DNA of 64,000 nucleotides from Campylorhamphus procurvoides (lineage: Eukaryota; Chordata; Aves; Passeriformes; Dendrocolaptidae). Position numbers and translations under genes: made by a program. The stretch is from contig WBMV01000148.1 in the NCBI GenBank assembly GCA_013396655.1, positions 1 to 64,000 on the forward strand, written 5' to 3'. The notes under the pieces were generated by a model, which saw nothing but the letters and a program-made list of their open reading frames with translations, did not search any database and was not told the DNA's origin. This document shows, one piece after another, positions 53,097-64,000 of this stretch; the first letter of the stretch is position 1; each line of letters starts with the position of its first letter.

Positions 53097-53257
53097 ATCA
53101 CTACTTAGTCTGTGCACCATCTGTAGGTAGTCTTCATTTGAGCCATGTCTAGAATTATCAGCATGATGATTAGCTGAATTTCCAGACAACTGGCTCGAAA
53201 CTTTACTTTCATGGAGATTCCTCATACCAGCTGTGACAATGGGACTGGATACAGAAG
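53097..53257 (-). CDS. NIPBL: NIPBL exon 7
   Basis: This exon is 161 nt, leaving in phase 0. It codes SVSSPIVTAGMRNLHESKVS, then SQLSGNSANHHADNSRHGSN and EDYLQMVHRLSSD. The acceptor is TGTATTTCAG and the donor GTATGTTACC. The SGNSANHHADN and EDYLxMVHRLSSD stretches are well-conserved NIPBL signatures. The ATG inside the exon is not a start; the upstream phase joins exon 6. Confidence 0.95.
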
Positions 53258-54110
53258 CTGAAATACAAAAAAATATAAATAACTATTCTGACACATTCAC
53301 CTATCTGTTAATTCTTCAAAAGTCTACCCTAGCAGTGGATCTTAATAAGCTGGATGCCAGAGGTTCTGGAATCTGAACAAGAATTCAACTTTTTAATTGA
53401 ATCCTTTTGTCACAAATACCTTGATTAAAAATAGATATTCAAGATTTTTCAAAAGAATTAAAAATCTAAATTCCCTGTAGCCAAGTTTCTCTCCACATAT
53501 ATTCTAATTACACTCAGTATCTTCCTTACTGATTAAAGAAAACCTTCTTTATTTCTATATAATTTGAATTCACTACCTTGTAGCTTTCAAGATATTCATG
53601 AAACATACAACATTACATAGAGAAGTGCTGTATAAATATTCTAAACTTTAAAAATATTAAAAAAATAATCCAATGAGAATTCTACTTACCAAAAAATATT
53701 GCCCTAGATACTTCAGCTCTGTTCATGTGTTCAAGATTGTTTTTAGAAAAGCAAAACACAAAGAAACCTATTCATTCTGAAGGCCATCTTTGTCTCTTAA
53801 TGCATACCTTGAGCATAATTCTAGCCAACTTAGGATTAACTTACATGACAACTATGCAAAATGAGTGTAAATAAAGGAGCATTAAACATGAATATGTGTT
53901 TTTTTCCTTTTCTTCTTCCCTTTTATTCATTTGCTTTTTAAACAAAGTATATACTACCACTCTTTACAGCCAGGAAAACAAAGCTTAAATATACCTGCCT
54001 CAAAGATCTGCATTAAGCATGTGCCTCCATCAAAGGCATTAGAAAGCCGTGAAAGGTACACATGAAAGCTGACATGAGATAGGAGAATAAATCAAACATC
54101 ACAGACTTAC
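53258..54110 (-). other. NIPBL intron 6
   Basis: The intron is 853 bp of AT-rich sequence with a T/C-rich stretch near 53900-53940. No gene or recognised repeat is present. Confidence 0.8.
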
Positions 54111-54262
54111 CTTGCTGCATCTGAGGATGTGGTGCGTAACTTGGAGGGTGTGAATACGGCATGTATCCCGCAGGGCTTTGAGGAGCATATGGACTAGGCA
54201 CTGGACTGTTCTGTTGTGCCAAAAACCTGTTACCAGAGCTTGTCTGTGGTGGCACAAACCGA
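54111..54262 (-). CDS. NIPBL: NIPBL exon 6
   Basis: This exon is 152 nt. It codes RFVPPQTSSGNRFLAQQNSP, then VPSPYAPQSPAGYMPYSHPP and SYAPHPQMQQ, ending in one base of an Ala codon. It is rich in Pro, Ser, Tyr and Gln and lies in the disordered N-terminal third of NIPBL. The acceptor is CTATTTTTAG and the donor GTAAGTCTG, a near-consensus site. Confidence 0.95.
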
Positions 54263-55827
54263 CTAAAAATAGAAGAAAATTAAAAAAAGTTTTTAGAAGT
54301 TGGAAAAGCAAATTTAGACAAATTAATTATTTCTTTTGGAATATTATACATTCAGAACATTTCATAAAACTTCTTTATGACAAAAAACTTAACACAATGG
54401 AGAACTTTCAAAGCAGTATTTCAAGCTATTGATATCTTTCCAACTGCAATTATTACTTAATAAGTCAGAATAGAATAGAAAGCATTCACAAGACCTCCAC
54501 CTAAATGACATGACTACATACTAAAATTAGATCTGCAATTTTCAAAAAGTAGTCTTAGAAGTTTGTATAAAAGTGAAAGCAAAAGTTTAATCAACAATTA
54601 GATCACTATGATTAACAAGGAGCCATCTACTCCATCACTTTCCAGTAAGATTTCAAAATCTTAACAGAACTACACTGCGAAGACACAGGAATGTGACAGG
54701 CAATTAGGTAGGACATGAACCAAAGTCCACTGAATGCAGCTTTCTCTTTCACTGATTTTTTTTATCTTAGACTCATTCTACACATAGGAAGGCACGAAAA
54801 CAACACTGATTTGTGACAATAATACATGCACATTATTACTTACATTCTTATATAATCTTTTCAAAATAAAAATAACTAAATAAATACACCAGAGACTACA
54901 TTACATATTTTCACAACTCTCAATTCTAAATAGCAACTCTATACAAGTCTATAGAGAAGCTTCCACAGAAAGAAACAGCAAATAATTTAACACAACGATT
55001 TTGCAACGATTTCAAGAAGATTTTATTATTCATTGTAAAATTCCCAGTTCAATAAAACTTCTTTGATGTCCTTTTTAGATAAAAAAGTTAAAAAGTGTAC
55101 AGGTTGCTGAGAAGATACAAAACATTTCATTTGCCAAACTTGAAGTGAAATCTAAAATCAGTTTATTTTAATAATGATATCTAATAGCTGAAGTTGAAAC
55201 CTGTTAAAACTCAGTTCCTGAGCTGAAAACTACATACAGAACTCTCTCCTCTAGTCCAGAGCACTTCATTATATTAATAAAGGCCTAGATTACTGGTACA
55301 TGCTACTTGCAAACACTCAAAAGGTAAAACAGAACCAGAAATCTGACATGGATGTGGCTGCAAGACTGGCCAAACTACTGAGTCCATCTTTCTCTGAGAG
55401 GCCTTTTGTGCAACTGTTACAACAGCACTCCACACTTCTACAAGTCTTCTTTCCCATCATCCTGCTGAATTGGTACTGGAAAATGCTGGAACACATTAGC
55501 CTATTCTCTCCTATCCTCCTGCCACCAGCCGCAGCCCCTGACACAGGCAGAAAAAAACCAGAGGGTGGCCAAAGGCAGAGGGACATTTTAGGCAGGAAGG
55601 AAGTTTGTCAAAAATATGGGATGGAGAGAGAAAGAGAATAACCATGGTGAATCCTTAGAACACAAGCATTAATTCACTGACAGAACTTACCCCACCATCA
55701 GACAAATGTAAAATTTGTCTTGACACTGACAACTTCCACTCACATATTTGCAACAAGAATTGACTGTCAGTGTAGGACATATCTGAAGTTCACTGCCCCT
55801 CCCACCCCACTGAAAAGAAAGGATTAC
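54263..55827 (-). other. NIPBL intron 5
   Basis: The intron is 1565 bp, AT-rich, with a pyrimidine-rich acceptor end. No repeat or gene is recognised. Open frames near 55300-55640 lack any family resemblance. Confidence 0.8.
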
Positions 55828-55927
55828 CTGGAAGGGCTATGTGAGATAGTGGTTTGCTGATAATTGGAAGATGCAGGACTACCACGCATGGAATTCTGAG
55901 AAATATTAAACTGTGACATCATCATCC
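55828..55927 (-). CDS. NIPBL: NIPBL exon 5
   Basis: This exon is 100 nt, entered with two bases that complete a Gly codon. It codes MMMSQFNISQNSMRGSPASS, then NYQQTTISHSPS, and ends in AG, which is completed to Ser by exon 6. The acceptor is CTTTAATAG and the donor GTAATCC. The segment is Ser/Gln-rich, low-complexity and probably disordered. As I recall, human has SQYKLSQNSMHSS here, so the bird copy differs at a few positions. Confidence 0.93.
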
Positions 55928-58900
55928 CTATTAAAGAGAAGATAGCAGCTTTATTTTACACACTTTTCAATCAATGAAGCCTCTAATTTCAGAAATTATT
56001 ATACACAATGAGATTATAAACTTTAATGAGATTATAAACTTTTCAGATATTACAATCATCTACCCACAATTTTTAGAAAAGACTAGAAATTACTGAATCA
56101 TATATGATGTCTCTTTTACATCATGACATAAAAAAGTGTTCTCTAATGCTGTATTAATTCAGTTATAAATACTAACAGTAGCTCCTTCTATTCCTTAGAG
56201 CCTTCCAAGCCAAAACCTACCAGTAAATAGAAACATTTTAAAACAGGACATATATCCTGCAACCCAGGCTGGTGTGTATGATACTCATTGTGCCAATAAG
56301 ATGTGGAAGTTTCACAAGTCAGAAGAACACCTTATCTTCAACTGCTGGAGGAAGCACAGCAATCAGTCATTCTGTGCTGAGTGCTGCCAGATATTCTCAC
56401 TGCACCCATAATGTCTAGTGGTCTCCTTCTATAGAGACAAAAGCTTTCTATTCCACTTCCATTATGCTTGTAAGAAGTATTACCAAAGCAGGTGCTGAAA
56501 TGTTTCAATTGCAAAGCAGAGCTAACATCCCAACTGTAGCTCCCACAGCCTGTAAATATCAAGAACCATGCTTTGGAAGTTCAGGTGTTGAACCAGCTGG
56601 TAATCCACATGTATCAGTGTTCTTGAAACTAATTTAAGAGGCATTTGGACAATGCTCTTAATTTGTTTGAAATTTTAGCCAGCACTGAAGTGGTCAGGCA
56701 GTTGGATTAGATGAACATGGCAGATCCCTTTCAACTTCAATATTCTGTTCTATTCCGTGCAGTTCTGACTCACATCATTATTTAGGAGAATTTAAAGGAA
56801 TCTTTTTTTTCCCCTCTCTTTGATACAGGTATAAAGAATACCCTAACAACTACATAATACTTAAAGTGATACAGAAACACAAAAACTAAATTAATTTTAA
56901 ATTATTTTTTGTGACAGAATTTACTGTCTTGCAGCTAAAAAAGTGTCAGAATTCACAAGCACACAGCAGGTTGGGAAGCCACAACAACTGATCCACAGCC
57001 ATATGTAAAAGCTCATCAGCAGCACAGGTATTTTAAACCAAAGGTTAGACAGAAGACTGAAAAAAAAGGCCCCAATCCAGAGTTTTTGGAAGATAATCCT
57101 ACAGCTGGTATCACCAATTTCAATGACTGCAATAGTCACACAAGCAAAACTAGTTTCAGACACCTTCCCTGACTCCCTCATTTTAACTTGACTTTCCCTA
57201 GCAGAGAAGAGATATGATAATCTCGCAGAAATGAAGCCAAAGTGCTGCACACAAAGTACTTGATCACAGTAAAACTAGCCCTGAACAGGAGTAAAGCATG
57301 TTGTGCTTAAAAAAGTTAGATACTTACACACTTCAATTCAGAGTACATTTCACTGTCCTGAGTAACAGACAGGGACTTCTTGAGTCCTACAAAATTTGCC
57401 TAAATGGATACTGGTTGCTCACAGAGGCAAGTGAGCATGAAACATCAAGGGTTTTCTTATGCCAGCAGCTGGGTAAAATATTTTGGTCAAATGACTAAAC
57501 CTTAACATTCCTGAACAGAAACCTGACAGAATGTACCCTATGAGGAGGAACTATACAGATAAAGTTCCAATTTTGTGCTTCAACCACAGAGTGCTCTTAT
57601 TAAATGCTTTAAAAATATATCTATTTATGTACCCCTCCCAAAATTTAAAATACCTTGAAACTAGTCTGAAATTAATCACTAGCACTATTAATATCTTCTT
57701 GTACATTTTTCACATTGTTATATCACTAAGCAGCAGCTTTACAGCTCCACTGTGCATTTCTGTACTTTAAACATTTAAGAACTTCCTTAAATGCAACATT
57801 AATTCTGAATGTTGTTAATGTTCAGGTTTGAGAAAACATCATCCTAATAGTAACATACTAGAATGAGATTCCTCACATATACTTCCAGTCTTACTACAAT
57901 TTTTTTTCTTGGAAAAAAGTGATATGAATAATCCATTTTAGCATTCTTACCAAATGACACAGAATGCACTTCATAAAAATACAGCTCAAGGTCAGACAAA
58001 AATTCTTGTACAACTAAACTAATACATGTATAACAGCATGCATGCTAAAGCTGAGATGGCTCACCAACAAGTGATTTTTCAGTCAAATACACACTCTTAC
58101 TACAAGTGTATGTGTGCAAAGTTTTTTTCTTTTCAGGACGAGTGCACTGGAATTCTTTCATAAATGCAAAAAAATTATTAAAGTCACTGATGTTTATGGA
58201 AACACACATAAGATTTTAATCTCCCCAAACCCACAAGTTCCAATAAAGAGATTAAAGTGAATACAAAGTTCTTTCTGACATGCTACTATCAGTACTGCTA
58301 CTGCAACAAACTTAGTTGATCTTCCAACACATATCGGCTGAAAGATAAAGCCAAAGTGTTGAAAGGCAAAAAAGGCAAAAAGTAATATGAAAACTAAAAT
58401 CAAATAGTATCCCAATTTTAAATAGGTAATTATAAATACATCAACTTCCCTCACACACTATAAGATTCAATACAGAAGTAGGTGCAAAATGGCAGAAGCT
58501 TCTGTCACCTGATGAAAAAGGGTTACAATAAAATTAACATTTCCCCCTCCTACAAAGTTAGGCCTGACACCAAATGGTGATGTGAATCAGTATGTTCAGA
58601 CAACCTGGTAATAAAACACAGTCTCAAAAATCTAAGCTGTATGAAGACCATTTTGACAATGGGTCTGTTATCAGAAGACAGGGAATAAGAGTTTGAATAC
58701 TGCTAAATACGCCAGCAATGGAGAAGAAGGGGAGGCAAAGGGTGCCTGCTTAGGACACTTCCTTTTAACACTATTTGATCATAACTAAAACACAATTCTT
58801 GTTTGAAACTTGCTCGCTCCCTCATTTTTGCTACCCAGCAGTGTAACTCACTGCACCTCCGAGGAGAGTCAGCTGTCAAAACAATAAAATCTGTAGGACA

Positions 58901-59388
58901 TCACAAAGTGCTAAGATGAGGAATGGCAGGGAGGAGCTGTTGAGTATGGCTCGTTCAATCTTATTTCTTATTCCAGAACTATGAAGAACTATCACTGCAG
59001 TGATACACTACAGTCATACAGATGTCCAGTAAGATCAAGGCATATTTTTTCAACTTCAATTATTTACTAAGACAAATATATGAACCTATTAATAAAGAAA
59101 TCAAACAAAATTGTTTTAAAATTAAATCAAATCACTTATCCTAGAGATTAAACTTTGAGGTGAAGTGAAATATTTTTTCGGAAAATGCTTGGTACATTTT
59201 ATTTTCTTTCTTATTCTAATACAATTGCTCTTAGAATATGTTAAGGTACATAGCTTTATATCACTATCAAATATAAAGCAAGGCATTAAATGCAACAGCT
59301 GTGCCCCATACATATTTGTGGTTTGTATCAGTTCCCTCAACTTACAAACAACATAAAATGCAATCAATAAATAATCAAAAATCCTTAC
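55928..59388 (-). other. NIPBL intron 4
   Basis: The intron is 3461 bp when measured from the left-hand exon 4 copy. It holds a CR1 3' end at about 56635-56765 and the left part of the 644-bp repeat beyond 59050. The rest is AT-rich sequence with no recognisable gene. Confidence 0.8.
56635..56765 (+). mobile_element. CR1 LINE 3' end, degenerate
   Basis: The sequence has the usual CR1 tail layout: GGTCAGGCAGTTGGATTAG, GATCCCTTTCAACTTC, then ATTCTGTTCTATTC at the end. The 5' part is missing, as in most CR1 copies. Confidence 0.7.
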
Positions 59389-59519
59389 CGCTTTGTACCC
59401 CGTATCTGTTTTGCATGCTTTTCTCCCTGAAAACATTAGGATTCCTTGCCAGGATAGCCTGCAGCAAGACTGGTATATCTCCCTCTGGATCATCACTGCC
59501 AAGGTTATCTTTCAACTCT
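59389..59519 (-). CDS. NIPBL: NIPBL exon 4, left-hand identical copy (probable assembly duplicate)
   Basis: By eye this copy matches the right-hand copy base for base, including the acceptor, the donor and the flanking introns. If both were spliced into the mRNA, the second would enter out of phase and shift the reading frame. The lack of any divergence across exon and intron, and the lone N at the junction, point to unmerged overlapping contig ends. Confidence 0.88.
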
Positions 59520-60033
59520 CTGGAATTGTGGAAGTAAGCAAATAAAGAGGCAAATGCATTTTCAAATTATAAGAAACTATGAGTCAAGTAAAAAAAAACA
59601 AAACCAAAAAAACCAAAAAAACAAAACCAAAACCAAAATGAAAGAAGACAATTTACTGTTAAAATGTAGGAAAAATCAAGTCTGCAAAGCACTNTCAACT
59701 TCAATTATTTACTAAGACAAATATATGAACCTATTAATAAAGAAATCAAACAAAATTGTTTTAAAATTAAATCAAATCACTTATCCTAGAGATTAAACTT
59801 TGAGGTGAAGTGAAATATTTTTTCGGAAAATGCTTGGTACATTTTATTTTCTTTCTTATTCTAATACAATTGCTCTTAGAATATGTTAAGGTACATAGCT
59901 TTATATCACTATCAAATATAAAGCAAGGCATTAAATGCAACAGCTGTGCCCCATACATATTTGTGGTTTGTATCAGTTCCCTCAACTTACAAACAACATA
60001 AAATGCAATCAATAAATAATCAAAAATCCTTAC

Positions 60034-60164
60034 CGCTTTGTACCCCGTATCTGTTTTGCATGCTTTTCTCCCTGAAAACATTAGGATTCCTTGCCAGGAT
60101 AGCCTGCAGCAAGACTGGTATATCTCCCTCTGGATCATCACTGCCAAGGTTATCTTTCAACTCT
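60034..60164 (-). CDS. NIPBL: NIPBL exon 4, right-hand copy
   Basis: This exon is 131 nt and joins exon 3 (CAC AT + A) and exon 5 (G + GG) in frame. It codes ELKDNLGSDDPEGDIPVLLQ, then AILARNPNVFREKSMQNRYG and VQS. The acceptor is ATTCCAG and the donor GTAAGGAT. An identical copy lies 645 bp to the left across a single N, and only one of the two can be used because 131 is not a multiple of three. From memory, human NIPBL lacks the Gly between Tyr and Val here. I treat one copy as the real exon and the other as an assembly duplicate; which one is arbitrary. Confidence 0.9.
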
Positions 60165-61272
60165 CTGGAATTGTGGAAGTAAGCAAATAAAGAGGCAAAT
60201 GCATTTTCAAATTATAAGAAACTATGAGTCAAGTAAAAAAAAACAAAACCAAAAAAACCAAAAAAACAAAACCAAAACCAAAATGAAAGAAGACAATTTA
60301 CTGTTAAAATGTAGGAAAAATCAAGTCTGCAAAGCACTGCTTCCTGCCTCTATTTTTTCTTGCTCTCTTCTTTAAGGAATGGCAGAAGAAATATTTCTAC
60401 GAGTCCTCACGGTTAATTTCTGCTACTAAGCACTTGCATATATGTGGCTGTCAGTTTCAGACTATTATAAGAAATTTCTTGTGTCCACTTTTATATCATG
60501 ATTTTCTTCATAAAAGAACACTTTGGCACAAAAGCAAGAATGTTTTACTTTAGGAGTGAAAATAAACATATGCACGAATGTATAACATTCAGCTTTCAAC
60601 CCAATGCTTTGAAAATCGTTTATTTTGAAAAGGGGAAATGGGCATATCTTTGAGATCACAGGATTCCCTCTGAACCATAAAAAAATATGTAATGGATTTT
60701 CCATAAGTGCATCTGTGCTTTGACTTTGTTTGCTTTGAGGACTTTTAAAAGATACTTTCATTTGATCAAAACAGTTGAATAGGACATGTAGAAAAAAGAC
60801 AGAGTTGTCAACACAAAACAATTCAAAGGACATCAGATAAAAATAAAAATAAAAAATAACAAAAAGAAAATACATTAGCATATTGATGGCTCAATACTTC
60901 AAATACCTGATCAGGTTCAATACCTGATCATAACTGACACAGGTGTCAGAAAATTTTCTTTTGGGTATGTAATTTGTCTATGTGCATTAATAACTGATGT
61001 TGAACACAAATTAGTATTGCACAACCAACATCATGAAGTCTGCGCTCCTAACTATCAAGAAGGCAATAAGCCTCAGATCCATAAAATAACCCCCATAGTT
61101 ATGCATAAGGGCTGTTGGACAGTTATTAATGTCTGACTGAAACATTTGGCTCTCGCATTGCAAGCCTGCATGTTCTAATTATCACATTGTCACAAATATG
61201 CTTCTCAATCCAGGTAATTTTGATCTCAAGGAATAAGGATTGCAGTCTGATGTAGAAGTTCAAAATACATAC
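60165..61272 (-). other. NIPBL intron 3
   Basis: The intron is 1108 bp when measured to the right-hand copy of exon 4. It holds an AAAAC-rich A tract near 60232-60285, the right end of the 644-bp repeated block (to 60338), and otherwise unremarkable AT-rich sequence. Confidence 0.8.
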
Positions 61273-61438
61273 ATGTGATCTGTTGACACCTGATTGAGAC
61301 TGTGGATGAGCTGTGAAACCAGATTTTCATCCCTGCAAGCCAGAAGGCAGTTCACCTCTTCAGCTATCCGTCCATTGAAAAGCAGACTTTTTGTTGTTGT
61401 AGCAGGTAAAGGTGATGGAAGAGGCAGCTGGTTCAAAA
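61273..61438 (-). CDS. NIPBL: NIPBL exon 3
   Basis: This exon is 166 nt, entered in phase 1 and left in phase 2. It codes LLNQLPLPSPLPATTTKSLL, then an acidic and Cys-containing stretch (FNGRIAEEVNCLLACRDENL), and ends in NQVSTDH plus two bases. The first Leu codon is completed by the last base of exon 2. The acceptor is CATAACAG and the donor GTATGTAT. It belongs to the N-terminal MAU2-binding segment. Confidence 0.95.
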
Positions 61439-62490
61439 CTGTTATGAGAACATAGGAAGAACGTCAGAATCATTTAATGAAACAAAAACATACAAATATA
61501 GACACCTTCTTACTCTCTCATGATTAAGGAAGAAAACCTGACAACTAGATATAAAACACAGGGAAGATTTCTGGATTTTTTTTTTTTTTAATCATGAACA
61601 CACACACTCACATCCCTCTCACACAAAACATCTACTCTATCCCCCCACATTCACATCCTCACTCACACAGTCATACTTGATTCTCTAAACATTTCAGAGT
61701 ATTAAGCTATTTAATACTTTATTGCACTTTCTCCTGGAGCCAAAAGCATTGATAAAGAAAGGAAATGCAAAATTCTTGTAGCTATATGTAGTACTTTCAG
61801 TGCATTAAGCAAAAACTTTCAGTTTTCTGCTCTGATCTTAATATTTAATTAGTGTTCCCGCATTATAAGGTCAGGGAAAATAAAGAAAAACCCAACAAAA
61901 CAACCCCTGAAAAAAACTGCACAGCCCAACAACAAATTAAAATCACTAACTAAATTCTCAGTTTATTCTTTTCTTGTAGTATTTATTCCTGTGTTACTTA
62001 TCTTCTCAAGAAAGGGCTGGTGGTTGGTATGTTCACTGACATGTCTATTCAGTCAGTAAACTTATTCACAAATCTCAGTAAAAAGATTCACTGTTTCATT
62101 GAGATTGTAAGCACACTATACTTTAATAGGGCATTCTTAAATCTTCATATATAACAAGGAAGTGTACCATGTAAGAAGCCTTGACTAGATGATTGGTGGA
62201 GCTACACAGACCAGAGGAGGGTAAGCCAGAAGAGACCAAAAACTTAGCTATAGAGAAAAGTCATTTCCATGGGTCCAGGAAAACAACCTGACTAACTTCC
62301 CAGGCTGATCACATCTCTGAGATCAAGGTTCTAACTGAACCACCAGAAATAACTTCAGAAAAAAAATACAAATACAAGCGTATAATATATTGAAATAGCT
62401 AGCTTCCATTACCTGCATCAGATTACCTTAAACATGCCTGGAACTTGGAAAAATTAGCAAAATCAGCAAAGCAAACCGATTAAAACAGAG

Positions 62491-62513
62491 TAAATTTAGC
62501 TAGCTATCTAGCT
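62491..62513. repeat. Short GCTAGCTA inverted repeat
   Basis: Eight-base arms GCTAGCTA and TAGCTAGC are separated by TC. This is a small, probably incidental, self-complementary patch in intron 2. Confidence 0.6.
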
Positions 62514-63368
62514 AGCCTACTCTACTGTCTCTAAGTGTCATGTCCTCCATGTTTTTAGGGCAACTGGTCTTGTCCATTGCAGTTCAGTATTTAAAGAAAC
62601 TCTTGCACCAGAGTGTGCCCAGTGACTTCTGCCAGTTAAGTACCATTACCTGCAAGTGCTTAATGCCAGAAAACTGCCCATAGCCAGGAACTTACTATTT
62701 GCATCCTGATGGTCCATTACTATATATAATACAACACACAGATAAACATCTAAATACATAAGCAGCATCTTATACTTTACTTCAGAATACCTGAAGGACA
62801 CGGAGTGAGATTTTTCCTCCAACACATCTGCCTTTTTTACTGTAGGCAATTAAAATCAATTGCTGGGTATATAGTTTCAGTTCATCTTGAAAAGACTCCA
62901 ATTTTCAACAGTATAACAATAAAAATAACAACTCAGGAGAAGCACCTGGGTCACTGAGTCCAATTATCCTCAGACAGACAACTGAGATTTAAATTCTTTC
63001 TTATGCTTTATATACTTGATATAAACAAGATGCATTTTTGTCCCAGCTGCTCTTATTGTAATGGTCGTTATAGGACCTCACTACAGTAAGTAATAAATCT
63101 CCTCTTCTTTTTCACCAGAAGTTTATTTTTGGTCACATTATAACCATTTGGGCTTATGTCAGTATCAGCTTTTAATTAAACAGTTATTTTCCTTTCCTTG
63201 CATTTTGTCTTCCTGATGTATTTGAAATCAGCACACACACTTCACATGCCCCTTTGGTAGGCTGAACAGCTAAGAAAGAAGACTCATAGGTGCAGCTGCT
63301 TGGTTCTATTCTAGCAGCCATTCTTTGCACCTATTAACCAAAGCAACTTTTTTTGTACCTCGTTCAAA

Positions 63369-63390
63369 ACTTGAAACATATGTTTCAAGT
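63369..63390. repeat. 22-bp perfect palindrome in intron 2
   Basis: The half-site is ACTTGAAACAT followed directly by its reverse complement. The right arm is echoed once more just downstream (TATGTTTCAAGTAT, 63390-63404). No function is evident. Confidence 0.8.
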
Positions 63391-63845
63391 ATATGTTTCA
63401 AGTATATTCAGCATATTTGGTTACTTGCACACCAGTCCAATCCTGTGTCTCTCTTTCCAGTGAAGATGATGTGATATATGTTTTAGAGAAGTACTTTATT
63501 ATTCATATTTTGTTCTTTATTTATATCCACTTTATTTGTCTGGTACTCAAATATATTTCTGAGAGATATTCCAAAGAAACAATGAATTCCTATTTTTGTC
63601 AGGCTTCCTTAAGTGCTTTTTTAACATACATTTCATTTCATGTTTAAATTAACATGTTTTATTTGGATGGATTTTTAAAATTCAAGCAGTGACAAAATTA
63701 ACATTTTTAATGCCAGGCCTGATTTAAACAGATTTAGCTCTAAGAATTTTTAAAATTAAAATCTTTTTAGTATTTTGAAAATGCAGGTATTTACTGAGGA
63801 GGTAGAAGACAGCATAGACAAGACAAGAAAAAAAAGAGTACTTAC

Positions 63846-63989
63846 GGTCTGTAAGACTAGCAATCCCTGCAAGAGTAGTAATGGGAACATGAGGCATATC
63901 CCCATTCATCCTGAAGTTCTGGGACAGAAGTGCCTACACAGATATTTTAGTTCAGGTGCCAGCTATCATTACTTCCCATCTCCCAAGCA
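63846..63989 (-). CDS. NIPBL: NIPBL exon 2: 80 nt of 5'UTR and start codon
   Basis: The start codon is at 63909-63907 and the coding part is 64 nt (21 codons plus one base), reading MNGDMPHVPITTLAGIASL then TD. It ends at a GTAAGT donor (63845 downwards). The upstream edge is set by a TTTGTTTTTAG acceptor at 63990-64000, which gives 80 nt of 5'UTR; that edge is inferred. The start is secure because the peptide matches the NIPBL N-terminus. This end of the protein lies in the MAU2 TPR superhelix in the loader complex (family knowledge). Read-through past the donor would add only intron-coded residues. Confidence 0.93.
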
Positions 63990-64000
63990 CTAAAAACAAA

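Larger units (their letters stand above)
59050..60338. repeat. Head-to-tail 644-bp repeat carrying exon 4, joined by one N
   Basis: Copy one is 59050-59693 and copy two is 59695-60338; the N is at 59694. The offset stays at exactly 645 through both copies, including the slippery AAAAC tract, so no indels separate them. This is the pattern expected where two contig ends overlap but were not collapsed. A very recent tandem duplication cannot be ruled out from sequence alone. Confidence 0.93.
61439..63845 (-). other. NIPBL intron 2
   Basis: The intron is 2407 bp with a GTAAGT donor and a CATAACAG acceptor. It holds poly-T and CA-rich stretches near 61570-61670, a short inverted repeat near 62491-62513 and a 22-bp palindrome at 63369-63390. 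No gene or clear mobile element is seen. Confidence 0.85.
1..63989 (-). other. NIPBL: NIPBL gene, partial (exons 2 to 18 of the cohesin loader)
   Basis: This is the span of one minus-strand gene that runs off the left edge. NIPBL (Scc2 family) works with MAU2 (Scc4) to load the cohesin ring on chromatin in the nucleus. It stimulates the cohesin ATPase and loop extrusion, and loss of one human copy causes Cornelia de Lange syndrome (established knowledge). The identification rests on translated exons that match vertebrate NIPBL as I remember it: start MNGDMPHVPITTLAGIASL, middle KHRHDNRRDSGKP, later KRKRSTVNEKPKYAEISSDE and ERLWRDLIMERVTKSADAC. All exons lie on one strand in collinear order, except one displaced exon-10 piece. 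Exon 1 and the promoter lie beyond the right edge, and the main HEAT-repeat body lies beyond the left edge. The model is interrupted at N characters, so the assembled sequence does not give one continuous correct reading frame. Confidence 0.97.

Noticed and set aside
55821..55827. U12-type donor at exon 5 (GTAATCC)
   Set aside because: It only loosely resembles the GTATCCTT consensus, and I see no U12 branch-point pattern at the matching acceptor.
59301..59537. Plus-strand open frame repeated at 59946-60182
   Set aside because: It is antisense to exon 4 and its intron. It appears twice only because the block is duplicated.
59389..60164. Mutually exclusive duplicated exon 4 as a splicing regulatory device
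   Set aside because: The copies are identical in exon and intron and separated by an N, with no divergence that would give the choice meaning.
1..64000. CRISPR array, operon, phage or other bacterial-type system
   Set aside because: The window is a vertebrate gene with GT-AG introns and CR1 LINEs. No regularly spaced repeats or compact gene runs are present.

Overview
This window is vertebrate, almost certainly bird, nuclear DNA. It is AT-rich and almost entirely intronic, and carries 5'-truncated CR1 LINE copies, which are typical of birds and other sauropsids. A tRNA-Ile-like SINE with a CR1-type tail suggests a passerine, but this is an inference. The one gene I can support is NIPBL, the cohesin loader (Scc2/Nipped-B/delangin), on the minus strand. 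It enters at the right edge with the exon that carries the start codon and leaves at the left edge in mid-gene. I see no second gene, no RNA gene likely to be active, and no bacterial-type system.

Read right to left, the coding exons are (human-style numbering, from memory): exon 2 63846-63989, exon 3 61273-61438, exon 4 60034-60164 with an identical second copy at 59389-59519, exon 5 55828-55927, exon 6 54111-54262, exon 7 53097-53257, exon 8 49077-49170, exon 9 39422-39709 (5' part missing), exon 10 26028-26891 (interior missing) with a displaced piece at 24514-24829, exon 11 12160-12342, exon 12 7402-7599, exon 13 7147-7218, exon 14 6970-7059, exon 15 5698-5801, exon 16 4001-4087, exon 17 1625-1856 and exon 18 812-963. 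Every complete exon is flanked by AG/GT, and the phases join without a frameshift. Together they encode the N-terminal MAU2-binding segment, the long disordered low-complexity region, the basic region and the start of the helical (HEAT) part of NIPBL.

The most important observation concerns the assembly. Isolated single N characters (23159, 24513, 24830, 26112, 39710, 59694) mark joins. At these joins exon 10 has lost its middle, an exon-10 piece lies in intron 10 between two 815-bp copies of intron sequence, exon 9 has lost its 5' part, and a 644-bp block with exon 4 is repeated head to tail. An automated annotation would call NIPBL broken or duplicated here. I read all of these as contig-joining errors rather than biology.

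The remainder is intron with CR1 pieces in both orientations, the SINE, AT and CA microsatellites, a G-run, two longer N gaps (14968-14991 and 46278-46319), and small oddities listed as findings. I did not find a previously undescribed system.
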